Source: Arcuatula senhousia (taxonomy: Eukaryota > Mollusca > Bivalvia > Mytilida > Mytilidae). From it: 64,000 nucleotides of DNA. The notes under the pieces were generated by a model. The model had not been told where the DNA came from and did no database searches. It worked only from the letters and a program-made list of their open reading frames with translations. Shown here in pieces: positions 24,288 through 33,278 of the stretch; position 1 is the stretch's first letter; each line of letters begins with the position of its first letter. The stretch lies in contig OZ020303.1 of the NCBI GenBank assembly GCA_963971305.1, forward strand, positions 31,422,106-31,486,105, given 5' to 3'. Both the position numbers and the translations under genes were made by a program.

Positions 24288-24831
24288 CTTATAAATATAA
24301 AAAAACCAACACGTAACATTATTTTTAACTATACGTCCATCACTACAGATGAAGACCTAGACTCGAATATTCCTGTATCATGCGACTGTGCTAATTCGGA
24401 CTTTAGATATGTTCCTTGTGGCCATATTGTTACTGGCGACCTAAACATTGTCGATGACCCAGAGGTTATTAAATTCTTGAAAAAGGGACCAAAATTCAGA
24501 CCTCCTTGGAAAATTAATTGGAATTCTTGTTTTGATTGTGTAAATACTGCCCTTCAATCGTACTGTAAGACCTGGATTAGACGAGAAGGAGCAGATTCCA
24601 AATCTTTAGACAAGTTTAAGAATAAATTCATATCCATTGTAAAATTACGAATAAGCCATTTTCAAAACCTTTGTAGAATATAGACCCCATACTTATATAA
24701 ACAGAATTTAATCAAAACTACAATTATTAGGTTCACGATATGTTTTTGTTCCTGCGGATAAAGCGGCTAACAATGTTGTTGTGGTATGTCGTAAATATTA
24801 TATGGATGTTTTAATACATGAAACTAAAGGC
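24288..24831 (+). pseudogene. Penelope-like element, 544-bp N-terminal fragment (duplicate)
   Basis: This block repeats at 28864-29407 with an offset of 4576 bases and about three differences. It encodes the N-terminal region of a Penelope-like RT protein, with SCDCANSDFRYVPCGHIVTG and GPKFRPPW, then a frame break and VPADKAANNVVVV. It stops abruptly at 24831, where the Ngaro-like sequence begins. Confidence 0.65.
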
Positions 24832-25539
24832 GGAGATATATCTTTTCAACGCTAGAACCGGACACAGAACCTTTCCTGTTTCAAAGAGTTCGATATCGAC
24901 TCCTAATCTGAATGGATCGGTCTTTGATGATTTTAAAGTAAGGATAACCGAATCCGAGGTAAATTTAATGTCACCTAGGCATAAGTTGGTTTCGTGATGA
25001 AAGTCATTAGTGACTGTAAATTCCCCGCATCTCAGGAAACCGAAAAAAGCAATTGTACATGCTGCTTCCATCAACCTGTCAACGTATTTTGAAAAATACC
25101 CTGCACGAAATTTGATACAAATATCTTTCAGAATATCGTACGTTATTGGTAATCTAGTTTTAATTATCCGCTTTTCCGATTTCTTAATGCCCCTATATAC
25201 CGCTTCAAGTCTAGGCATTGTTTGGTTAGAGTCGTTGAAGATATTGGGAACATCTGACTGCAAGTAAGAATATCTTATTCCACAAATGTACAATTTGATA
25301 GTTGAATATTTAAGATTAAGAACTTTGTGGCAATGAGTGGCGAAATGCATAAGAGATTCTTCCGATAGCGGGGGCATTTCATGATCAACATTCCAATGTA
25401 CACCAGACATTCCTAAGAAAAGTGTATATGCATTGTAACCGCACTGATACTGAGTACGCGTCCTAGGGGCCAAGGAGTTTTCCATTAGTTCATTCACGGA
25501 TTTGCTGAGTTCCAAATTATGTCTGAGTAAAGTGGACAA
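24832..25539 (-). pseudogene. Tyrosine recombinase of the Ngaro/DIRS-like element, C-terminus missing
   Basis: Open from 25539 on the minus strand. The N-terminal core-binding part (APRTRTQYQCGYNAYTLFL) is followed by the start of the catalytic domain with the first Arg motif GFLRCGEF. The later HxxR and nucleophile Tyr motifs are absent because the frame runs into the Penelope-like duplicate at 24831. The recombinase could not be active. Its start overlaps the end of the RT/RNase H frame (25494-25539) in a different frame, which is common in this order of elements. Confidence 0.7.
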
Positions 25540-27200
25540 GGTGTTGCCAGCAGATCTGCCTCCGATGCAGCCTCCCTGAATGTCTGAAATTTAAAACGTG
25601 AGAGTGCGTCACTAATAACATTTGAAACCCCTGGAATATGTCGACTTTTCACAATAAAATTATATTTAGCCGAAAACCATGTTAAAGTCCTCATTAGTTT
25701 CATAATATCCTCGACCTTTGATCGACCCTTGTTAATTATATCGACAGTTGCCGTGTTGTCGCAGTTAAAAATAATTCTTTTTTGGGACCAATGCTTGCCC
25801 CATAGTAAAGTAGCCACCACAATTGGGTATAATTCCCTAAAAGCCATAGACATTGAAGAATTTAAAACGGACTCAAGTTCTGAAGGCCATTCTCCACTAA
25901 ACCATTTTCCCTGATAATAACCTCCAAATCCGAAATTTGATGCTGCGTCCGTATATAACTCTATGTCATTAGCAAAAGTTTGCTGATCATCATAGAAAAA
26001 AGACACTTTATTCCATTGTTTTAAAAATCTAAGCCACAATACTAAGTCCTCTCTACAGTCTCTATTTATATTTACAAAGTAATGCAATTTCTCTACTTTA
26101 GTTGATAATTTTATCAAGTAAGAGACAAATGAACGACCAGGACGAATAACGCGCGCAGCAAAGTTAAAATGACCCAATAGTTGTAATATTTCACGTTTAC
26201 GTACGGACCTCTTTGACAAAACTCGCTCTATGAATTCGATTATTCGTTCTACCTTATCTACCGGTAGCCTCGCTTCCATTTTTTCTGTATCTAAAATAAT
26301 ACCTAGATATTCAAGAGATGTAGTCGGACCTATTGTCTTTTTCGTTGAAATAGGAACCCCTAAACGTTTAAACAAAGTGGTCAGTAAAGCCATCGTTCTA
26401 TAACCGCATGTGTTAGCCGCTTGAATAGTAAGGAAATCATCAAGCAAATGTAGAATTACGGGGATATCGTAATTGTTAATGGCAATCCAACATATAGCAC
26501 GCGATAAGTTATCAAATATACAGGGTGACGATCTAGATCCAAAACAAAGTCTTACATAGTAGTAATAAAAGCCTTTCCATTTAATACAATAAAGATGATG
26601 CTGATCTACTCTGATACTAATCTGTTTAAATGCATCTGTTATATCCGTTTTATTCAAAATAGCACCTCTGCCAAATCGTTTGATTTCCCTTATCGCGTCA
26701 TCAATTTTTACATACGACAAAGAACACTTATCTTTATCAATTATTACTCTATTTTATTGACCGGGCTGGTCACGGGTCAATTATTTCGGGATTCTACCTT
26801 TAAATCTTACCTAAAAGACAGAGAAATTTAAGCTCCGCCCAACCTTGTGAATAAAATAGAGTAATAACTCATTTATACTAGAATTTTTAGGGTCGTCATG
26901 AGGGGAGGATAAATCGACAATTAAACGTTTTTTACAGGAGTATTTGCCTTCGACAACACCAATAGGACTAACTCTATATTTTTCGAACGGGAGTTTGTTA
27001 AAGGGTCCCCGCAAGTAGCCTTTCTCGACTTCAAGCTTGATTAAAGAGTCTACAGTGTCTTGATCAGTAAGAGCCGACCTCAAATTTTTGCATTCCTTGA
27101 TGGTGATATCAGTCTCGCTTACTAAAGTATCGAAACCATACCGTAAGCCAGATAATAAATAATTTACAAACTGTTTATCTGGGTGAAGCGTAAGTTCCAA
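25494..27200 (-). pseudogene. Reverse transcriptase-RNase H of the Ngaro/DIRS-like element
   Basis: Two frames, 27200-26811 and 26720-25494, belong to one gene split by a 121-bp MITE (26744-26864). The first has KKRLIVDLSSPHDDP; the second has the RT fingers/palm (NKTDITDAFKQISI), the catalytic HLLDDF box (26433-26447), and an RNase H domain with ELYTDAASNFGFGGYY, FNCDNTATVDI and HIPGVSNVISDALSR. The polyprotein order gag, RT, RNase H, tyrosine recombinase is that of DIRS-order retrotransposons and most like Ngaro. Apart from the MITE, the frame is open over more than 1.2 kb, so the insertion is young. Confidence 0.8.
26744..26864. mobile_element. 121-bp MITE inside the reverse transcriptase
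   Basis: Inverted ends TTACTCTATTTTATT and AATAAAATAGAGTAA, flanked by TA on both sides. Removing it together with one TA makes the RT frame continuous (NEL joined to IDKCSLSY), which confirms the boundaries. The type is Tc1/mariner-like by its TA target. Confidence 0.8.
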
Positions 27201-27257
27201 GTTAAACCTATCAATGTTAATGTCTGAAAGAAATGAAGAATCTGTGGAAACATTTAG

Positions 27258-28139
27258 TCAGCGTGATGATCTTGTAGGTTTAGATGGGTTGCTGTCGATG
27301 TCTGGGGTTTTACGAGATCTTATAATCGCTTCGTTGCAATCTTTCATACCATGCCCGTTACTATTACATCTGTTGCACGCATGGATGAAAGGACAAGGTA
27401 TCCTGTTGCAAGTGTTATAATTAAAGTTATTACAGACCTCTTTACCTTCGACTCTTGCAATAGAGCGTCCGTGTTTGTCCTTGTCACGCAGCATGGTGGA
27501 CGTTGCTGAATAAGGAAGAGGTGCGGAAGGGGTGTTTGACGCCTCTACGTTTTGGTGTTTAAGACGTTCGCAAAATTTGGTTGGATGATCCAGGCCCCCG
27601 CATCCCTTACAATCACGGCTTGGGGTTCCGTGCATAACCCGATTTAGCAAACGGTCGTCAATTTTTGCCCAACTAATAACAATGTTGTGCTCCAAGATAG
27701 CAACTGCTGCTTTTGCAGAGAACATCTTATGGTATGTGTAGAACCTTGGCCCGTACGTCTGGGCGATATCATTGATATCAGATTCATATCTTTCCAGCTC
27801 ATCTCTGCGCTGTGGATACACCTTGCAAATTATGTTTCGATATTTGCGAAAGGCCTTATTAAACTCATCAAGAGTCAAATTGTAGTCAAGCCTGAAATCT
27901 CTTGGAGAAGACAATGAGACGGTTAGCCCTTCTGATTGCAAAGTACGACTTTGCGGAAAGTCATAGCGAGGGGCGAGAAGGCATGCTAGGTTAATGTCCT
28001 TACCTTCAAGAATATTCTTTTTCAATGTCGGTGAAACGAAATCCATTTGAGGTAAATCCTCTGCGTACACAACTCCGTTTGACGCGTTTATGGTTCTTAC
28101 ATAAGTTTGTTCTGGTTGTACTGGCTGGTTTGCCGACAT
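27258..28139 (-). CDS. Gag-like protein of the Ngaro/DIRS-like element
   Basis: 293 residues, intact frame. The C-terminal third holds two CCHC zinc knuckles with CX2CX4HX4C spacing (CKGCGGLDHPTKFC and CNRCNSNGHGMKDC), and between them a Cys-rich run (CNNFNYNTCNRIPCPFIHAC) like a CCCH finger. It lies immediately upstream of the RT gene on the same strand. The likely role is nucleic-acid binding and particle assembly for the retrotransposon. The reading frame looks undamaged, unlike its neighbours. Confidence 0.7.
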   Translation of the reverse strand: MSANQPVQPEQTYVRTINASNGVVYAEDLPQMDFVSPTLKKNILEGKDINLACLLAPRYDFPQSRTLQSEGLTVSLSSPRDFRLDYNLTLDEFNKAFRKYRNIICKVYPQRRDELERYESDINDIAQTYGPRFYTYHKMFSAKAAVAILEHNIVISWAKIDDRLLNRVMHGTPSRDCKGCGGLDHPTKFCERLKHQNVEASNTPSAPLPYSATSTMLRDKDKHGRSIARVEGKEVCNNFNYNTCNRIPCPFIHACNRCNSNGHGMKDCNEAIIRSRKTPDIDSNPSKPTRSSR

Positions 28140-28229
28140 AAGAATTCCCGTGAAATTATTCCCGTACGTAGCCGCTGACGCTGAGCTGAGGTCAAAATGA
28201 GTTTTTGTTGCGCCTATTGCGTTTTCCTT

Positions 28230-28634
28230 TCATACAAAGTTTTTGACGACACCTGACATAGTGGACAACGCGTCTGTTGCTGTTTTTAGAGCTGTTGTGG
28301 TTTCTTTCAATATTAATTCGGTTCTGGTCAACATACTATTTGAGTTCGTGCGAGTTTCTACAGTGGGTGTCACTTGAACAGTTTCTACAGTGGGTGTCAC
28401 TTGAACAGTAGTTTGTGAATTCACTGTATTTTCTTCACTAGAAGGTGGTACTATTGTAGTTTGTTCACCTAAGCCTTCACTGCTTTTATTAGCATCATAC
28501 AGCTTCTTCAAAAATTCTAGAGTCCACGAAATGTCAGCTTTAATTCCCAAAATATTCAGTTCTTGAACATAGCGTTCTTTCTTCCACGAATTATTGTTCG
28601 TTACGTCCTTTGCCTTGCGTTTTCTTCCGCTCAT
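28230..28634 (-). CDS. Small upstream ORF of the Ngaro/DIRS-like element
   Basis: 134 residues, start MSGRKRKAKDV. A basic N-terminus, a helical segment (ISWTLEFLKKLYDANKSS), a Thr/Val-rich linker that contains a duplicated VQVTPTVET, and a helical tail. It precedes the gag-like frame on the same strand, so it is probably the first ORF of the element. I do not recognise a domain. Confidence 0.5.
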   Translation of the reverse strand: MSGRKRKAKDVTNNNSWKKERYVQELNILGIKADISWTLEFLKKLYDANKSSEGLGEQTTIVPPSSEENTVNSQTTVQVTPTVETVQVTPTVETRTNSNSMLTRTELILKETTTALKTATDALSTMSGVVKNFV

Positions 28635-28863
28635 ATTGGAAGATTAAACTAAACACTTTGTATAACAAATAAGTTTTCCAACGTGAAAATCAAACGAAAA
28701 AAAAAATCATATTGTTAAATGATAAAAAAAAAATAAACTGACGCCATGATTGAACTCAGAAAAAACAACTGAAGCACGTGGAATCACGTGAGATAAAGTA
28801 CGGGGTGCATTAGGGGGGAATATTGTGTATAAACTTGATTTATTATTTTTTAATAAATCTTAA

Positions 28864-31614
28864 CTTATAAATATAAAAAAACCAACACGTAACATTATTT
28901 TTAACTATACGTCCATCACTACAGATGAAGACCTAGACTCGAATATTCCTGTATCATGCGACTGTGCTAATTCGGACTTTAGATATGTTCCTTGTGGCCA
29001 TATTGTTACTTGCGACCTAAACATTGTCGATGACCCAGAGGTTATTAAATTCTTGAAAAAGGGACCAAAATTCAGACCTCCTTGGAAAGTTAATTGGAAT
29101 TCTTGTTTTGATTGTGTAAATACTGCCCTTCAATCGTACTGTAAGACCTGGATTAGACGAGAAGGAGCAGATTCCAAATCTTTAGACAAGTTTAAGAATA
29201 AATTCATATCCATTGTAAAATTACGAATAAGCCATTTTCAAAACCTTTGTAGAATATAGACCCCATACTTATATAAACAGAATTTAATCAAAACTACAAT
29301 TATTAGGTTCACGATATGTTTTTGTTCCTGCGGATAAAGCGGCTAACAATGTTGTTGTGGTATGTCGTAAATATTATATGGATGTTTTAATACATGAAAT
29401 TAAAGGCTCATGTACTTTCGTTCCCGTGCAAGCTACAGAAACCAGTATTTTTAACGATCATGTCATAGCAACCACAACACTTCGAGCAGCCCCTACATAC
29501 AATAAATTACCTACTACAGTTGAGTCCAGTTCTAACATCTCTTTAGAACTGTCAGGAACTGTCAGGAATCTGTTCTAATTCTGTTCTGCTGACAGCTCTA
29601 GAACAGTTTATGACAGGCCCTGTCCTGTCGCAGAACAGTTCTGGACAGTTCTACCCCGTCACAGATTTAGAACTGTTCTAACCCCTGACAGTTCTAAGCT
29701 CTCCTACGCCTTGACAGTTCTAACCTGTTCTGTGCCCTGACAGTTCTAAGCTATGACAGTTCTAACCCCTGACAGTTCCAGTTGTGACGATTTTAGAACA
29801 GTATAGAATATACATATAATAGCTTTTTTTTCTTTTTGGTGGATCATTCAAGCTTCAAGATATCACATATCGTCTATTAAACTTCCCCCTATCGCTTCTC
29901 TTGATATCAACACGCCTTCACTTTCTGCTAAAATATTTGATATCTGTACATACGACTTTCCTGAATTTCTTAAATTTACAATCATTTGACGAAAATAATG
30001 CGAAATTCGGCTGACTTTTACTGGAGGCATTTTGACTTAACTTAACACAAACCAATCCATTACAATAAACATGCATGACGTCATTTAGAACTGTCAGAGG
30101 ACAGAACTGTCGGGGCGCAGAACTGTCCTAGGCTAGAACAGTTCTAAGCTGTCAGGGCCTAGAATAGCTCTAAAGGTGTCATGGGTTAGAACAGTTCCTG
30201 ACAGTTCTACCCCAGAACAGTTTATGACAGGGGCTGTCCAGGGTTAGAACAGTTCTAGAACTGTCAGGAGAGCTGGACAGTTGAGATGTTAGAACTGGAC
30301 TCAACTGTATGTACTGGATACCTAAATTACACAAAAACCCATATAAATCCCGTTTTATCTCTGCATCAAGTAAATGTTCCTTAACCAATATTTCTAAAGT
30401 CTTGTCTCTTGCTTTAACTACAATGAAAGAATTTATCATCCGATACTGTGATAAATTTTTCGAAAATAGTGGAATAAATAATTTTTGGAGTGTTAAAAAT
30501 TCTCTTGATGTTTTAGACAAACTTCGGGCATTTGAAAATACTTTTCAATCCGCAGACAGCTATGACTTTCCACTTTATATACTAATCTACCTCACAATCT
30601 TATCAAAAAGAAATTTGAATATTTAATTAAATGGTGCTTTGACAAATCTAAAAGTGACTACATCTGTTCTAAAGTGTCACAAGTATTTATTAAATCGTTT
30701 TTTAGTAACGAAACCCACAAAGGTTATGTTAATTGGACCGACAAAGAAGTTATTACTGCATTAAACTTTCTTTTAGATAATATTTACATCCGGTTCGGTA
30801 AACAAATATATCGCCAATTAAGTCATTCGTATTCCAATGGGAACCAATTGTGCTCCACTCATAGCTGATCTTTTTTTTATATTGTTACGAATCACGGTTT
30901 ATGGCCAAGCTACAAAAAGACCCAAACAAAAACCACCTTATCGAAACTTTTAACAATACATATAGGTACTTAGACGACATACTTGCTCTAAACAACCCCA
31001 CATTCTCAAATTTAATAAATGATATATATCCTAAAGAATTAACCCTAAATAAAGCAAACTCGACCGACAGTAGATGTCCATTTCTAGATTTGAACTTAAG
31101 CATTATCAATGGTAGATTACACACTAAAGTATATGATAAACGGGATGACTTTTCATTCCTAATAGTTCATTTTTCGTTTCTCGAAGGAGACGTACCATTA
31201 GCTCCAGCTTACGGGGTATACATTTCACAATTAGTCAGGTATGCTCGCATTTGCAGTGATGTGTCTGATTTTTATAATAAAAACCGTTTTATTACAGAAA
31301 AATTGCTAAAGCAAGGTTATCGTTACCACAAATTAGTCAAATCTTTTACAAAATTTGCACATAAATATGGACATCTCATCGCAAAATTTGATTGTACAAG
31401 TAGATTTCTGATTGTTAAAGGAATATCTCATCCTGATTTTTATAGCAATGTAGTTTATAGAGCACAAAAATTCAAAAACAACCTTATGGAAATTAAAAAC
31501 TGGCTTAAAAACCTTTTGAAAAAAGGATACGAATTCAATGTTTTAGTAAAATCTTTGCATTTGGTATGTTTTGGCAGAAATATTGATAGCTTGATAGTAA
31601 CTTTTAAACGTTAA
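28864..31614 (+). pseudogene. Penelope-like element (PLE), broken reverse transcriptase
   Basis: A second copy of the 544-bp N-terminal block leads into further PLE sequence. A 791-bp TIR element interrupts it at 29517-30307, after APTYNKLPT and before YWIPKLHKNPYKSRFIS. RT motifs follow: IPMGTNCAPLIADL near 30832 and the catalytic YRYLDD near 30964-30978. Frameshifts lie near 30600 and 30870, and the last frame is open from 30901 to 31614. Motif content is that of Penelope-like reverse transcriptases. I see no GIY-YIG endonuclease after the RT domain; it may be absent or lost. Confidence 0.75.
29517..30307. mobile_element. 791-bp TIR element filled with GAACTGTCAG-type repeats
   Basis: The ends CAGTTGAGTCCAGTTCTAAC and their inverse (GTTAGAACTGGACTCAACTG) agree over about 25 bases and are flanked by TA on both sides (29515-29516, 30308-30309). 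Most of the interior is made of AGAACTGT, GACAGTTCTA and CCTGACAG in both orientations (29535-29800 and 30085-30280), with a roughly 280-bp unique centre. No transposase frame. Confidence 0.8.
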
Positions 31615-31639
31615 ATTTTCACTTTGTATCCACTGAATT

Positions 31640-32310
31640 ATTTATAAGCACCAAAGCGATCAAGTATGTCGGTTCTGTATGGTGATACAACTCTTAATCA
31701 TTCATTGTTTTGACGTGGGGTGTCGGATTTAGAACTGATGTATTTGATTCTTTTACATCAATCGATAAATGTTTCTTAGCTAGTAGTCAGTAACTTCGAG
31801 TGTTCTCAAGAGAGTTCCTCCTTGTCTTGTTGTTTCCGTACAGTATTTTGTCTTAGGTTCTCTCTTGTTGAATTGAACTTTTGTCGATTGAGTTTTACAG
31901 TGTGTTTTATATGTAGCTTTGTGCAAGCTTATCAATAGGGGGATCGAAGGTTGGATCCAAAAAACTAGTTTAACCCCGCCACATTTTATATGTGCCTGTC
32001 CTAAGCCAGAAAACTTTGTCAAAGCCTTTGTTTGTCCTTGTCATTCTGTGTTAACTGTTTTATGTCAAGAATTTGGTCTTTCGTTGATGATTTAGGGATT
32101 GGTTTTGATACTTTTGTATTGTATTATAAGTCTTGGGCCAATGCAAGAAGGTAAGCAGTGACCTATGGTCATGTTGAAGACTGCTTGCTGTTTTCCGTTG
32201 TGATTTTTTTAATTGCCGTTTGTTTATGTTTGTTGTGTCGCGTACACTTATTCCACATCTCAATATCGTCTACATGCAATTGTTCATGAATCAACAATAG
32301 TTATATGAAG
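31640..32310 (+). mobile_element. 3' region of the Penelope-like element
   Basis: Directly downstream of the PLE RT frame. It contains CATTTTATATGTGCCTGTCC and ends near TACACTTATTCCACATCTC. The same sequence, truncated to various lengths and always ending at the same point, occurs at 3660-4290 and, reversed, at 41960-42240, 43265-43900 and 53035-53400. A shared end with variable starts is the pattern of 5'-truncated retroelement copies. Confidence 0.6.
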
Positions 32311-32517
32311 GCATTTTAAAATGAAAAACCGAACCTCAATAGAGAAACCCACTTTTTATATTGCATTGTATCATGCGATCAAAAAACTTTATAAAGCAAA
32401 TGAAATACGCATACAAAAACAGAGATCTGAATGCATCCATCCAAATATTTTCACTGTTGTTTGCTTTGAATATGGAAAACTAGTCAATATATCTAAATTG
32501 TAAGCATGTACGGTCAG

Positions 32518-32799
32518 CATCCTCGGAAACTCATGATTTTTTCTCTCGCTTACTCATTCATCACCCCTTGGTCATTTCGTCATGATGACTTTATTCGTTT
32601 GCACGTTCTTGATCTGATCTTGAACTTCATTAAATTTATATATAAAACCACATTGAATCCCATTAGAAAAAAAATGTAATGCGACCAATCAAAAAGCTCG
32701 ATACCAAATATCAAAAACGAGGTATTTCATATATGTAACGACCCAGGCCGGGGTGATGAATGAGTAAGCGAAAGGAAAGCCCCTGGGTTCCCGAGGATG
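32518..32799. mobile_element. Foldback MITE, 282 bp
   Basis: Left end CATCCTCGGAAACTCATG..TCGCTTACTCATTCATCACC and right end GGTGATGAATGAGTAAGCGA..TTCCCGAGGATG are inverted copies of about 50 bases. No frame inside. Confidence 0.65.
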
Positions 32800-33278
32800 T
32801 GAACACAGTTGTCAAACAGACTATATAGCACAATAAAGAACCCAGCCTTAGCGCCCCCTGTGCTTTTTACTTTCTTTTCTTTGAAAACTTGGTTAGCGAA
32901 TAAAAGATGAAACCAAAAGGTACACTGAAAATCCTTGTCGGAAAATATTTATTTACTTGTTATCTTAAAAGAAACTAGAAAAATGATTGCTATCCTATCA
33001 TTTTTATATCAATACCAGATAAATTCCTAAATTTTGAGACCAGCAATATATACTTAATTGACTTCTACATATAACTGTTCAAAACAACAGAGAAAAGTTC
33101 AACTCAACGATTAATTACTATGGAAGAATGGTATCTTTGGTTTCTATCTGAACAGTATGATAATTTGCTGATACCAGTAAAGAATTCCAATACATGTTAT
33201 CGTTTTATCACCACTCTCATGGTCAGTCTGGTGATTAGTAAATTCTTCATAGCATTTTCAAAATAAACATCAGCCAAA

